Of a DNA stretch of 64,000 bases, positions 45,326 to 54,267 are shown in pieces (positions within the stretch are counted from its first letter, which is position 1; each line of letters starts with the position of its first letter). The position numbers and the translations under genes are program-made. Source of the DNA: Geosporobacter subterraneus DSM 17957 (GTDB lineage: Bacteria; Bacillota; Clostridia; Peptostreptococcales; Thermotaleaceae). The notes beneath the pieces were generated by a model. It made no database searches, was not told the DNA's origin, and was given only the letters and a program-made list of their open reading frames with translations. The DNA lies in assembly GCF_900142145.1 (NCBI RefSeq), contig NZ_FQZV01000021.1:1-64000 (forward strand). Direction: 5' to 3'.

Positions 45326-45417
45326 TTATCAAAATTGGTTTTGCTCCAAAACTTGTTATCAATTATCAAAAAAAATGGTAAAATAGTATTTGGAATATGG
45401 AGTAGGAGGGGATCAAA

Positions 45418-46221
45418 TTGCAAATCCGACAATGGAACAAAATATTAATTCCCTATGAGCAAGCTGTGGAAGAGTTAAAAGTTAAGTTCAAAGGAATTCG
45501 GAACGAATTAAGGGAAATTAATGAGTATTCCCCTATAGAGTTTGTAACTGGCCGGGTGAAGAAGGTATCCAGCATTATTGAAAAAGCAAAAAAATACAAT
45601 GTACCTGACGATCAGATTGAGGAAAAGATCGAAGACATTGCGGGTATTCGGATTATGTGCCAGTTTGTTGATGATATTTATAGAGTGATTGATCTTATAC
45701 GGCAAAGAGATGGTAAGGATTTGAAAATCGTATATGAAAAAGACTATTTACATAATCAAAAAGAAAGCGGATATAGGAGTTATCATGTCATTATTCAATA
45801 TCCTGTTCAAACAGCCTATGGAGAGAAGGAAATATTAGCAGAAATTCAAGTTAGAACCTTGGCCATGAATTTTTGGGCTACGATTGAGCACTCCCTGCAC
45901 TATAAATATAAAGAAAATATCCCCGAGAAAATCAGAGAACGTTTAAAAAAAGCGGCAGAGGCTGCCCATCGGTTAGATGAAGAAATGTGGGAAATACGAG
46001 ATGAGGTTATCAATGCACAAAAGCTCTTTGAAGTCAAGTCTAATACGGTTTCCAGCATTGTAAACAATATCCAGCTGCTGAACTTGATTGGCAGAAAGGG
46101 TGAGGCAAGAGAATTTCAGGAGAAATTTGAGGCCCTGTGGGAAAAGGGAAATGTAGGTGACTTAAAGGAGCTGCTTCATACCATTAAGTATGTAGTAGCA
46201 AGATATCAGGCCTTCGACTAA
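45418..46221 (+). CDS. Small alarmone synthetase-like GTP pyrophosphokinase
   Basis: This 267-residue protein has a single RelA/SpoT synthetase domain (about 40-190) and no hydrolase or regulatory domains. Synthetase motifs are visible: RVKKVSSIIEKAKKY, EDIAGIRIMC, ESGYRSYHVIIQYP and AEIQVRTLAMNFWATIEHSLHYK. It should make (p)ppGpp. The C-terminal about 70 residues (coiled coil) are longer than in RelQ. The start is TTG behind GGAGGGG. A lipoprotein gene follows 30 bp later. Confidence 0.93.
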   Translation: MQIRQWNKILIPYEQAVEELKVKFKGIRNELREINEYSPIEFVTGRVKKVSSIIEKAKKYNVPDDQIEEKIEDIAGIRIMCQFVDDIYRVIDLIRQRDGKDLKIVYEKDYLHNQKESGYRSYHVIIQYPVQTAYGEKEILAEIQVRTLAMNFWATIEHSLHYKYKENIPEKIRERLKKAAEAAHRLDEEMWEIRDEVINAQKLFEVKSNTVSSIVNNIQLLNLIGRKGEAREFQEKFEALWEKGNVGDLKELLHTIKYVVARYQAFD

Positions 46222-46251
46222 TTGAATCTGAACTGCGTAGGGGGAAAACAA

Positions 46252-46851
46252 ATGAAAAAAATAGCTTCACTTTTTATCTGTGGGATTATGGTTGCAATGC
46301 TGTCAGGATGTAATAGCGCTAAGATTGACCAATTAAATGATCAGGTTATACAGCTGCAGCAGGAAAAAGAGCAGGTGCTGCAGGAAAAGAATAAGCTGGA
46401 GGAAGAACTTGCTGAAAAGGATGAGAATATTAACCGTCTCCACCAAGAGCTTATAGCTTTGGAAACCAAGTATGACCTATCAATCAGGGAGATTCGATTG
46501 ATTTCTGATGAAATGTATAAAGAAGGCGAAAATGAGGGGAAAATCTACGGTAAGTTTAGCGTAGCCGTAACCGTAAAAAATAATACTGAAGAGGATCTCT
46601 CGGATATTAAAACCATAGCAAGGCTAGAAACCAGCTATGCAAACTATCCTAAAGCACAGCCTAAAACTACTGTTACAAAAATGGATACCATAAAGCTTTT
46701 AAAGGTCGGAGAAGAAAAAGAAATCTTTTTTTCTGATTTTTCTACCGATCACCCAGAGGTGATACAAGAGTTGATTATTAACATTGTAGATCGTGGTGAA
46801 ATAACAAAATTAAAAATTCCGAAGGCATTTCCTCCGGGAAGTCAAGACTAG
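46252..46851 (+). CDS. Coiled-coil lipoprotein
   Basis: This 199-residue precursor has a hydrophobic signal and the lipobox MLSGC (Cys at about 20). Residues about 25-75 form a Lys/Glu/Gln-rich coiled coil (QLQQEKEQVLQEKNKLEEEL). A beta-rich domain (about 85-190) follows, which resembles extracellular FxLYD-like folds, but the family is not certain. The ATG at 46252 follows AGGGGGAAA. Co-transcribed with the alarmone synthetase by spacing. Confidence 0.8.
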   Translation: MKKIASLFICGIMVAMLSGCNSAKIDQLNDQVIQLQQEKEQVLQEKNKLEEELAEKDENINRLHQELIALETKYDLSIREIRLISDEMYKEGENEGKIYGKFSVAVTVKNNTEEDLSDIKTIARLETSYANYPKAQPKTTVTKMDTIKLLKVGEEKEIFFSDFSTDHPEVIQELIINIVDRGEITKLKIPKAFPPGSQD

Positions 46852-46854
46852 TAT

Positions 46855-46888
46855 TAAGGAGATGGAAATTTTCCACCTCCTTATTTTC
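46855..46888. terminator. Terminator between convergent genes
   Basis: The stem TAAGGAG.TGGAAA with TTTCCA.CTCCTTA is followed by TTTTC. Confidence 0.85.
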
Positions 46889-47462
46889 TAGAACCCTTTT
46901 TCTTTTTTGCAACGGAAAAACCAAAGCCCCCTAGGGATTTTTTAAGTCCATAATACTGTCCATGGGAATAACAGATGGGATTAGATGCGTCCAGATGAAA
47001 TTTGTTTTTGTTATCCATATAAGCATCATCTACATTTACTGCCAAAACCTTTGCTAAGAACATGTGGTGGGAACCCAGCTTCATTATCTGTTCAACCTGA
47101 CACTCGATATTTACCGGACTTTCTCCTATAAGAGGAGCTTTTATCTTGCTGGCAGGCTCCGGCGTCAGCTTCATCTCTAAAAATTTATTAACATTTCTGC
47201 CGGACTTGATACCGCAGTAATCTGTAGCCTTTACCAATGCCTCAGTAGTCAGGTTGATGACGAATTCTCCTGTCCTTTCAATGATTCCATAGGAATGTCT
47301 TTCCGGTCTGAGGGAGATATAAGTCATTGCCGGGTCTGTGCATACAGTACCTGTCCAGGCAATCGTAATAATATTATAGTTTTCTATGCTGTCACCACAG
47401 GTCACTAAAACAGCAGGGATAGGGTAAATCATTGTTCCCGGCTTCCAAATTAATTTTGTCAA
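46881..47462 (-). CDS. Flavin reductase-like FMN-binding protein
   Basis: The 193 residues belong to the flavin reductase-like split-barrel family. The N-terminal PGTMIYPIPAVLVTCGDSIENYNIITIAWTG segment is typical, as is SLRPERHSYGII and FVINL. A basic KKKKGSRK tail is unusual. Such proteins in anaerobes often work with rubredoxin or act as FMN-dependent oxidoreductases. The likely start is TTG at 47462, behind TAGGAG; a GTG at 47471 overlaps that site. Confidence 0.9.
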   Translation of the reverse strand: MTKLIWKPGTMIYPIPAVLVTCGDSIENYNIITIAWTGTVCTDPAMTYISLRPERHSYGIIERTGEFVINLTTEALVKATDYCGIKSGRNVNKFLEMKLTPEPASKIKAPLIGESPVNIECQVEQIMKLGSHHMFLAKVLAVNVDDAYMDNKNKFHLDASNPICYSHGQYYGLKKSLGGFGFSVAKKKKGSRK

Positions 47463-47568
47463 AACTACCACTCCTAAACAATTTTGATCTGTCTATACTA
47501 TTGTATCTTAAATCGGAAAAAATACATATAAGAATTAAGAAATTTGAAAACTGCAAGCAGGTGATGCT

Positions 47569-48261
47569 ATGAAAATATATGTAATCGGGGATTTACACTT
47601 GAGCGGCAGCGTGGAAAAACCTATGGGTGTATTTGGTCTTCATTGGGAAAACCACCATGAAAAAATTGAATATCATTGGAAAGCACAGGTTAGGGATGAA
47701 GATTTAGTGCTAGTCCCGGGGGATATATCCTGGGCTATGCGGCTGGAGGAAGCTATGATTGACCTGCAGTGGATACACCAACTACCGGGTAAAAAGGTAC
47801 TGTTGAGAGGCAATCATGATTATTGGTGGGGATCTGTTACGAAATTGAATCATCTCTTTCAAAACATGTTCTTTTTGCAAAACAATTCATTTCAATTCGG
47901 AGACTATTCTATTTGCGGTACAAGGGGCTGGTTGTGTGCCAATCCATATAAGTTTGATGCGCAAGATGAAAAGGTATATAACCGTGAATTGCAGCGATTA
48001 AAGCTATCCCTGGAAAGTACTAAAGGTACGGGAAAAAACAAAATTATTGTAATGACCCATTATCCGCCAACCAATGATAAAATGGAGCCCTCGGGGTTCA
48101 CAGAAATTTATGAAGCCTACGGTGTTGAAAAGGTAGTATATGGGCATCTCCACGGAAGTGATGGATTCCGGGGTGCCCTGCAAGGAATCCACAAAGGGGT
48201 TCAGTACTATTTGACTTCTTGTGATTTCTTGGATTTTAAGCCCTTAAGGATAGTAGAATAA
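47569..48261 (+). CDS. Calcineurin-like metallophosphoesterase
   Basis: The 230-residue enzyme has the five metallophosphoesterase motifs: GDLHLS near residue 7, PGDISW, GNHDYWW, THYPPTND and GHLHGS. A two-metal centre is certain to form if these residues are used. The natural substrate is not known; relatives are annotated as predicted phosphohydrolases. ATG after GCAGGTG. The downstream gene starts about 90 bp later. Confidence 0.92.
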   Translation: MKIYVIGDLHLSGSVEKPMGVFGLHWENHHEKIEYHWKAQVRDEDLVLVPGDISWAMRLEEAMIDLQWIHQLPGKKVLLRGNHDYWWGSVTKLNHLFQNMFFLQNNSFQFGDYSICGTRGWLCANPYKFDAQDEKVYNRELQRLKLSLESTKGTGKNKIIVMTHYPPTNDKMEPSGFTEIYEAYGVEKVVYGHLHGSDGFRGALQGIHKGVQYYLTSCDFLDFKPLRIVE

Positions 48262-48270
48262 AGGCAAAAA

Positions 48271-48369
48271 ATGCATATTTATAAAGGTCGTAGATTTGAC
48301 GATATATGTATTGAGGATCAGACTACAAAGAAGTCAGAGGATGCAGAGGTGAATGATGAAACAGCGTAA
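48271..48369 (+). CDS. Possible 32-residue small protein
   Basis: A 33-codon frame has AAAGG six bases before the ATG and overlaps the start of the next gene by 17 nt, which would couple translation. The peptide starts MHIYKGRRFDDICIED and ends in an acidic tail. No family known. It may be only a leader ORF. Confidence 0.3.
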   Translation: MHIYKGRRFDDICIEDQTTKKSEDAEVNDETA

Positions 48370-48787
48370 TCAGGCCCATATAGGTACGAAGATCAGAACC
48401 TGCAAAAAATGCAAGGATATCATTGCAGAAAATGCATTATATGATTATTGTCCGAAGTGCTTTAAAAGGATTGATGAGGTTTTTAATAAGATCAAAGAAT
48501 ATTTAGCGGAGTATCCTGGAGCAACCTCTTTTGAAATGGAACAAGAGTTGGGGATTCCCTATCATGTTATTAATAATTTTGTGCGGGAGGGACGGTTAGT
48601 AGAAATCCCTAATGATTACATTCATATCGAATGTAAGGGTTGCGGGTGTCTTCTTTTGTCCGCTCACCATAAGTATTGTCCGTCTTGTAGAAGTAAGCTG
48701 GAAGAAGAGATTGAGAAGGCTAAAAACCAGTTTAAAAAGATAAAAGTTGCAGATAAGGCAAGAATGCATATCCGACATAAAGGTTGA
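48353..48787 (+). CDS. Zinc-ribbon plus HTH protein, YvyF/TIGR03826-like
   Basis: The 144 residues have an N-terminal zinc ribbon (CKKC at 17-20 and YCPKC at about 32-36). A MerR-like helix-turn-helix follows (YPGATSFEMEQELGIPYHVINNFVREGRLVEI, about 53-84), as in YvyF of the flagellar region of Firmicutes. A second ribbon (CKGCGCLL...YCPSCRSK, about 94-118) comes next. No flagellar genes lie nearby, which is unusual for YvyF. Nucleic acid binding is likely. Confidence 0.75.
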   Translation: MMKQRNQAHIGTKIRTCKKCKDIIAENALYDYCPKCFKRIDEVFNKIKEYLAEYPGATSFEMEQELGIPYHVINNFVREGRLVEIPNDYIHIECKGCGCLLLSAHHKYCPSCRSKLEEEIEKAKNQFKKIKVADKARMHIRHKG

Positions 48788-48840
48788 TGAACGCATTAAC
48801 TAAGATTTTGGGGGTATGCAAAAAAAAAGATGATAAAAAT

Positions 48841-48872
48841 AAAATACCGGAAGCATAAACCGGTATTTTTTA
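48841..48872 (+). terminator. Terminator after the zinc-ribbon gene
   Basis: The stem AAAATACCGG with CCGGTATTTT has a 9-nt loop, followed by TTTATT. Confidence 0.9.
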
Positions 48873-49007
48873 TTGCGCAATCATGATAATAACAGATTAA
48901 TATGAAAAAATTATGAAAATAAGTTAACCTATTGATTTTTATGGAAGAATCATGTAAGATTATCCCATAAAGTATACTGTATACATTGAGAAAAAATTTC
49001 AATTAGC

Positions 49008-49021
49008 GTGACTTTGATCAC
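49008..49021 (+). promoter_or_regulatory. CRP/FNR-type palindrome upstream of pflB
   Basis: GTGA-N6-TCAC forms a perfect palindrome inside CGTGACTTTGATCACA, about 84 bp before the pflB start. This is the half-site geometry of Crp/Fnr-family regulators, which often control pfl genes. Confidence 0.5.
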
Positions 49022-49104
49022 AATAAAGATGAAGTTTTTTTTATATACTAAATTTAATAAAACTTATTAATGAATAGAAATGATTATATAAGGAGTGGAT
49101 GATC

Positions 49105-51330
49105 ATGGTGTGGAATGGTTTTAAAGCTGGAAAGTGGCAAGAAGAGATCAATGTTAGGGACTTTATCCAGAGTAATTATACACCCTATGAAGGGGATGAA
49201 AGCTTTTTAACAGTGCCTACTGAAAAAACCTTAAAGCTATGGGAACAGGTACTTAAATTGTTTGAAGCAGAGAGAAAGAAAAACGGTACCTTGGATGTGG
49301 ATGCAACAACGATTGCATCTATTGTTTCCCATGGGCCTGGATATATAGACAAAGAATTGGAAACAATTGTTGGATTGCAAACCGATGCACCATTAAAAAG
49401 AGCTCTTATGCCCTATGGGGGTTATAAAATGGTAAAGGATGCTTGTGAAGCCTATGGGTATCCAGTAGATCCTCAAATCGAAGAAATCTTTACAAAATAT
49501 CGAAAAACTCATAATCAAGGGGTATTCGATGTATATACACCGGAAATGAAAATGGCTAGAAAGACCGGTGTAATTACAGGATTGCCAGATGCCTATGGCC
49601 GAGGAAGAATAATCGGAGATTATAGAAGAGTAGCACTATATGGAGTTGACCGTTTGATTGCAGATAAAAAAGCACAGTTAGCATCTTTAGAAATGGATGC
49701 TATGACGGAAGATGTTATTCGTCTGAGAGAGGAAATTGCAGAACAAATTAAAGCTTTAAAAGAACTGGCACAAATGGCGAAAGACTACGGCTTTGATATT
49801 TCCCGGCCTGCAAAGGATACGAAAGAAGCGATTCAGTGGCTTTATTTTGGATATCTTGCTGCTGTTAAGGAGCAAAACGGTGCAGCTATGAGTATCGGCA
49901 GAATATCAAGCTTCCTGGATATCTATATGGAACGGGACCTAAATAGCGGCGTTTATACAGAATCTGAGATCCAGGAGATGATGGATCATTTTGTTATGAA
50001 GCTTAGGATGGTTCGATTTTTAAGAACACCGGACTATAATGAGCTATTCAGCGGAGATCCCACATGGGTGACAGAGTGTATCGCAGGCATGGGAATTGAT
50101 GGAAGAACTTTGGTAACAAAAAATTCTTATCGTATGCTGCATACATTATACAATTTAGGTCCGGCTCCAGAACCAAATCTGACCGTACTATGGTCCGTAA
50201 ATCTGCCGGAAGCTTTCAAAAAGTTCTGTAGTAAAGTATCTATTAAGACATCATCCATTCAGTATGAGAATGACGATCTGATGAGAGAATATTGGGGAGA
50301 TGATTATGGGATTGCCTGCTGTGTATCTGCAATGCGTATAGGAAAGCAAATGCAGTTTTTCGGAGCGAGAGCAAATCTGGCAAAGGCGCTGCTTTACGCG
50401 ATCAACGGCGGAGTAGATGAGAAGCTGGGAGAGCAGGTGGGCCCAAAATTCGAACCAATTACCTCCGAATATTTGAATTATGAAGAAGTAATGGAGAAAT
50501 TTGAGGTTTTAATGGATTGGCTGTCAAAACTGTATGTGAATACTTTAAATGTAATCCACTATATGCATGACAAATATGCTTACGAAAGAATTGAAATGGC
50601 TCTTCACGATAGAGATGTACTAAGAACGATGGCTTGCGGAATTGCAGGACTTTCAGTAGTAACTGATGCATTATCTGCTATTAAGCATGCGAAAGTTAAA
50701 GTAGTACGTAACGAAGCAGGTTTAGCCGTTGACTATATTGTAGAGGGCGAATACCCTGCCTACGGTAATGATGACCCTAGAGCTGATGAAATCGCCAAGG
50801 ATATTGTAAAACGATTTATGGATAAATTGAGAAAATGCCCGACCTATAGAAATTCTATACCAACCATGAGTGTATTAACCATTACCTCCAATGTTGTATA
50901 CGGCAAAAAGACAGGCAATACGCCAGATGGCAGAAAGGCTGGAGAGCCTTTTGCTCCGGGAGCAAATCCAATGCATAAGCGTGACAAAAAGGGTGCGGTC
51001 GCATCAATGAATTCTGTAGCTAAATTGCCTTATGAGCACAGCCAGGACGGTATCTCCTATACCTTCTCCATTGTTCCAAAGGCATTAGGCAAGGATACAG
51101 ATAGACAGGTAGATAACATGGCAGCGTTATTGGACGGATATTTTAGTCAGGATGGACATCATATTAATGTAAATGTATTTGATAAAGAAACATTGTTGGA
51201 TGCAATGGAGCATCCGGAGAAATATCCTCAGCTAACTGTTCGAGTTTCAGGTTATGCCGTAAACTTCATCAAGCTGACGAGAGAACAGCAGATGGATGTA
51301 ATTAATCGTACTTTCCACGAAAAAATGTAA
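49105..51330 (+). CDS. pflB: Pyruvate formate-lyase
   Basis: PflB cleaves pyruvate plus CoA to acetyl-CoA and formate in fermentation, using a glycyl radical. The 741 residues match the family. The catalytic cysteines are Cys405-Cys406 (IACCVSAM) and the radical glycine is Gly716 in RVSGYAV near the C-terminus. The start is ATG at 49105, nine bases after AGGAG; the ATG at 49099 is only three bases away. pflA follows by 19 bp. Regulation through the Crp/Fnr-like box is likely. The radical makes the enzyme oxygen-sensitive. Confidence 0.97.
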   Translation: MVWNGFKAGKWQEEINVRDFIQSNYTPYEGDESFLTVPTEKTLKLWEQVLKLFEAERKKNGTLDVDATTIASIVSHGPGYIDKELETIVGLQTDAPLKRALMPYGGYKMVKDACEAYGYPVDPQIEEIFTKYRKTHNQGVFDVYTPEMKMARKTGVITGLPDAYGRGRIIGDYRRVALYGVDRLIADKKAQLASLEMDAMTEDVIRLREEIAEQIKALKELAQMAKDYGFDISRPAKDTKEAIQWLYFGYLAAVKEQNGAAMSIGRISSFLDIYMERDLNSGVYTESEIQEMMDHFVMKLRMVRFLRTPDYNELFSGDPTWVTECIAGMGIDGRTLVTKNSYRMLHTLYNLGPAPEPNLTVLWSVNLPEAFKKFCSKVSIKTSSIQYENDDLMREYWGDDYGIACCVSAMRIGKQMQFFGARANLAKALLYAINGGVDEKLGEQVGPKFEPITSEYLNYEEVMEKFEVLMDWLSKLYVNTLNVIHYMHDKYAYERIEMALHDRDVLRTMACGIAGLSVVTDALSAIKHAKVKVVRNEAGLAVDYIVEGEYPAYGNDDPRADEIAKDIVKRFMDKLRKCPTYRNSIPTMSVLTITSNVVYGKKTGNTPDGRKAGEPFAPGANPMHKRDKKGAVASMNSVAKLPYEHSQDGISYTFSIVPKALGKDTDRQVDNMAALLDGYFSQDGHHINVNVFDKETLLDAMEHPEKYPQLTVRVSGYAVNFIKLTREQQMDVINRTFHEKM

Positions 51331-51349
51331 TTCCCATGGAGTGATAATT

Positions 51350-52081
51350 ATGCCAAGCCAAGCGAGGGTTCATTCAATAGAAACCTGCGGTACAGTGGAC
51401 GGGCCGGGAATCAGATATATTCTATTTCTGGCCGGGTGTCCCCTGCGCTGCAAATACTGCCATAACTGTGATACCTGGAAGAAGAATGTGGGGGAACTTA
51501 TGACCGTTGAGGAGATCATAGCCGATGTGATCAAATATAAACCCTATTTTAAATTTTCCAAGGGCGGCATTACGGTATCAGGCGGGGAGCCTACTTTGCA
51601 ATGGCAGGTATTGGGAGAGCTGTTCAAGCTATGCAAGGCGGAGGAGATCCATACTTGTTTAGATACCTCTGGGTATTGTGATCTTGATAAGGGGGAAGCA
51701 TTTTTACCCTACACCGATTTGGTATTATTGGATATTAAGCATATTGATAATGAAAAGCATAAGGCCTTAACCGGAGTTGAGAATCATAAAACCTTGGCTT
51801 TCGCCAGACATCTTAGGGATAGAAATATTCCCGTATGGATCAGATATGTAGTGGTTCCGGGATATTCCGATGATCCGTTAGATATCGAAAAACTGTGTAG
51901 ATTTTTAAAGACACTGGATAATATACAGCGGGTAGAACTGCTTCCTTACCATAAAATGGGGATTAGCAAGTGGCAGGAAATGGGCCTTGCCTATGAATTG
52001 GAGCATGTAGATCCACCTACTGAGGATCAAATGAAGCGTATCCGAAAAATATTTGAAGAGTATGGAATTCAAACCTATTGA
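51350..52081 (+). CDS. pflA: Pyruvate formate-lyase activating enzyme
   Basis: This radical SAM enzyme of about 243 residues makes the glycyl radical in PflB. The cluster cysteines are Cys30, Cys34 and Cys37 (GCPLRCKYCHN), the form without extra ferredoxin domains. GGEPTLQ binds SAM. LPYHKMG near the end is typical. Start ATG at 51350 after GGAGTG; a GTG at 51341 is in frame. The gene follows pflB immediately and ends in a terminator, forming a two-gene operon. Confidence 0.96.
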   Translation: MPSQARVHSIETCGTVDGPGIRYILFLAGCPLRCKYCHNCDTWKKNVGELMTVEEIIADVIKYKPYFKFSKGGITVSGGEPTLQWQVLGELFKLCKAEEIHTCLDTSGYCDLDKGEAFLPYTDLVLLDIKHIDNEKHKALTGVENHKTLAFARHLRDRNIPVWIRYVVVPGYSDDPLDIEKLCRFLKTLDNIQRVELLPYHKMGISKWQEMGLAYELEHVDPPTEDQMKRIRKIFEEYGIQTY

Positions 52082-52105
52082 CTCCTGTGCAAACAGGAGT
52101 TTTTG
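52081..52105 (+). terminator. Terminator of the pfl operon
   Basis: The 8-bp stem ACTCCTGT with ACAGGAGT has the loop GCAA, then TTTTT. Confidence 0.9.
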
Positions 52106-52145
52106 TGTATAATCTATATAGGTATCTTTACTGGGAGGAAAAAGC

Positions 52146-52706
52146 ATGAGTTATGATAAAATTTATTTAGAAGCTTATAAATATATGGGGGAGAAGGTAT
52201 TGGAGGAAGATTGTGGGCTCTTATGCAACAGCCATTGCTGCAGGAATAAAACAGAAACAGGTGAGAGAATAGGGATCTACCTCATGCCTCAGGAGTTTGA
52301 AAGTGTATATCAAGGAACAGCGCTGGAGCATCGGCTGAAGGTAGAAAGACACAGCAGTAAGATATATTATATTCCTCCTAGGGTAAAGTTTCTGTATTAT
52401 TTCCATTGTGATAAAGAACAGGGATGTTTTCGGGAACTGCGGCCGATACAATGCAGATCATATCCTTTTGAACCTCATTTAGAGAAGGGAAAATTAACCC
52501 TTGTAATTGAAAAAGAGCAAATTCACCACTGCCCGCTTCTAGATCGTCTTCAGGACTTAAGGAAGGACTTTATTAAGGGTATATATAAAGGATGGGAGAT
52601 TTTGCTGCAGATCCCGGAGGTAAGACTTCTGGTGGAATATGATAGTCAGGAAAGAATCCGATGCAGCAACATACTCCACCAATATCTAATCGATGACTGC
52701 CTGTAA
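52146..52706 (+). CDS. YkgJ-like cysteine cluster protein
   Basis: The 186 residues have cysteines in CGLLCNSHCC near residue 25, a single Cys in YYFHCDKEQGCF, RPIQCRSYPFEP, and HHCP. This is the pattern of the YkgJ/CxxCxxCC family, which probably holds a zinc or iron-sulfur centre. Function unknown. Site GGGAGGAA. A relic of an SDR gene follows on the other strand. Confidence 0.82.
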   Translation: MSYDKIYLEAYKYMGEKVLEEDCGLLCNSHCCRNKTETGERIGIYLMPQEFESVYQGTALEHRLKVERHSSKIYYIPPRVKFLYYFHCDKEQGCFRELRPIQCRSYPFEPHLEKGKLTLVIEKEQIHHCPLLDRLQDLRKDFIKGIYKGWEILLQIPEVRLLVEYDSQERIRCSNILHQYLIDDCL

Positions 52707-52710
52707 TGGA

Positions 52711-52803
52711 CTATGGCTCGTAAATCATCTTTACAGTCATACCCCCGTCAATTACCAGGTTGCTGCCGGTAACGATAACAATTTTGCCTGTAAAATCCTG
52801 CAT
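52711..52803 (-). pseudogene. In-frame remnant of a short-chain dehydrogenase gene
   Basis: A 30-codon frame with a good ribosome site (GAGGAGG) starts like an SDR N-terminus (MQDFTGKIVIVTGS, the glycine-rich nucleotide fold) and jumps directly to an SDR C-terminus (NLVIDGGMTV). Between these motifs an intact SDR has about 200-220 residues, all missing. The join keeps the frame. The peptide cannot be a dehydrogenase. Confidence 0.72.
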
Positions 52804-52871
52804 ATCTAAATCCTCCTCTGTAGTATTTTAAAAATAGGACAAACTATAAATAGATTAAGGAAGGTGAAAAA

Positions 52872-53198
52872 ATGCCGCAAATCAAGTTTAGAGGTGTAGC
52901 CGTTGAAAAAGTATGTAACATCAGTAAAGAAATGATTGATGATCTGACGGAAATCATAGGGTGCCCCAGAGACTATTTTACCATAGAACATATTCCCTCT
53001 ACATTTATTCAGGATGGAGAGATTACAGAAGGGTACCCATTTGTAGAAGTCCTTTGGTTTGATCGGGGCCAGTCCGTCCAGGATAAAACAGCAAGGGTGA
53101 TAACAGAATATTTGCATCGGGCAGGCTATGAACAAGTAGATCTATTTTTTCAGCCATTGGAGAAGCATAGATACTATGAAAATGGAGAACACTTTTAA
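52872..53198 (+). CDS. DUF1904 family protein
   Basis: The 108 residues fit DUF1904, a tautomerase-like small fold: MPQIKFRGV at the start, then FTIEHIPSTFI and PFVEVLWFDRGQ. Proteins of this family have Pro after Met as in tautomerases, but no reaction is known. AAGGTG precedes the ATG. No operon partner is evident. Confidence 0.85.
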   Translation: MPQIKFRGVAVEKVCNISKEMIDDLTEIIGCPRDYFTIEHIPSTFIQDGEITEGYPFVEVLWFDRGQSVQDKTARVITEYLHRAGYEQVDLFFQPLEKHRYYENGEHF

Positions 53199-53287
53199 CC
53201 AGCCCTGGGAAATCATAGAATATTATTTGCAGTATACATAATATGAATAGTATAATAGTAGCAAGATTTTATTTTATAGGGGATTTT

Positions 53288-53359
53288 ATGAGATATTTAT
53301 TAAAAGCGAAATTAGGTGCTAAAAATGGTCTACAGAGTGCAGGAAAATGTTTTCGATAA
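53288..53359 (+). CDS. Possible leader ORF before the DUF6648-like gene
   Basis: This 23-residue frame (MRYLLKAKLGAKNGLQSAG...) has ATAGGGG with good spacing. It overlaps the start of the next gene in another frame. It may couple translation or result from a frameshift at the N-terminus of that gene. Confidence 0.3.
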   Translation: MRYLLKAKLGAKNGLQSAGKCFR

Positions 53360-53879
53360 ATTCTTCAAACACAGGGAATCCTTGATCCGCCAGTTTAAAA
53401 AAGGTGATATATCCAAACGAGAATTTCTAGAGGAGCACTATAACTTTATTCAACAATTAAACCTAAAACCCTTTGAAAGAAGGATTGATTCTTTCGAAAA
53501 GGGCTTATATAACTACCAGTACTTTAATATGCTGGCAAAATACTGTTATATGAAGGCTAAGGATGTTAAGCTTCAGCAAAAACACCCAAGACTTGCGGAA
53601 AAATTTCTGGAGGACTCCAATTACTACTATTATCAGAAGGACCGGTCAACTATGAAGCTATTGGAGTTTCTGGATTTTAGAAATATAGAGGCTTATTTTG
53701 TAAAAGTGAAATCTCCGGGTTTAAAGGATAAGCTGTTTGAAATTGTTTTGAAGGATTATGAGAATGTAATTTTTCATTCTAAGAGTACTTGGCTTTTAGA
53801 GCGCTTGAAGAATGAAGGCGTGTTTTTGGAGGGAAAGAAGAAATCTATTATTGACAGCTACATTAATGAAAAATATTAA
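53325..53879 (+). CDS. Conserved hypothetical protein (possibly DUF6648)
   Basis: The 184-residue helical protein is rich in Tyr, Lys and Phe. It has an LKPFERRIDSFEKGLYNYQYFN segment (about 50-71) and a mid-region CYMKAKDVKLQQ. I associate it with the clostridial family DUF6648 from memory only. The ATG at 53325 has only a weak site; GTG at 53316 is in frame, and a leader ORF with a stronger site overlaps. A long terminator-like hairpin follows. Confidence 0.7.
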   Translation: MVYRVQENVFDKFFKHRESLIRQFKKGDISKREFLEEHYNFIQQLNLKPFERRIDSFEKGLYNYQYFNMLAKYCYMKAKDVKLQQKHPRLAEKFLEDSNYYYYQKDRSTMKLLEFLDFRNIEAYFVKVKSPGLKDKLFEIVLKDYENVIFHSKSTWLLERLKNEGVFLEGKKKSIIDSYINEKY

Positions 53880-53885
53880 GCATTT

Positions 53886-53943
53886 AAGAGCCCCATGGGT
53901 GTTTCAAAATGAGAAGCACCTAAGGGGCTTTCCTTTACTGATT
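53886..53943. terminator. Terminator between convergent genes
   Basis: AGCCCC pairs with GGGGCT and an inner GGTG.TTC / GA.AGCACC stem extends it. T-rich bases follow. Confidence 0.75.
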
Positions 53944-54113
53944 TATACGGTAATGTCTAACTTTTCCGCAGCATCATTTACACACTCGCTGCAAAATCTA
54001 GCTCTGTTATTTACCAGATTTAAGCCCTTTGTAGCAGCATGCTTTTTATCACTACGGATTAACTCACTGAGATAGCCATTTACGTCGGTGTCGTGGTTAT
54101 TAGGTGTCTTCAT
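53943..54113 (-). CDS. Small hypothetical protein with CxxC
   Basis: This 56-residue frame is too short for many gene finders. AAAGGAGG lies nine bases before the ATG at 54113. The product begins MKTPNNHDTDVNGYLSELI and has a CSEC motif near the C-terminus (41-44), perhaps for metal binding. It is bounded by a terminator and divergent from thrC. No family recognised. Confidence 0.65.
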   Translation of the reverse strand: MKTPNNHDTDVNGYLSELIRSDKKHAATKGLNLVNNRARFCSECVNDAAEKLDITV

Positions 54114-54207
54114 AGATTTGAGCCTCCTTTAGCAATATATTTTAGTATTTGCTTTTATAATCAGAATTAGTCTATAGAGCAGGATTTTTCACAGGAAGGT
54201 GGAAATA

Positions 54208-54267
54208 ATGAATGTAACCTTTAAATCCAAGAAGGATGTGATCTTGTGGCAAAATATAAATGCATAA
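54208..54267 (+). CDS. Possible leader ORF before thrC
   Basis: This 19-residue frame (MNVTFKSKKDVILWQNINA) has a strong AGGAAGGTGG site and overlaps the GTG start of the next gene in another frame. It has one Thr only, so classical attenuation is unlikely. Translational coupling is possible. Confidence 0.35.
   Translation: MNVTFKSKKDVILWQNINA

Larger units (their letters stand above)
48788..49104. other. Long intergenic region upstream of pflB
   Basis: About 300 bp without a gene. It holds a terminator (48841-48872), an AT-rich region with GTTAAC near 48926, the doubled palindrome GTATACTGTATAC near 48971-48983, and a CRP/FNR-like box at 49008-49021. No clear sigma-A pair was found. Confidence 0.5.
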
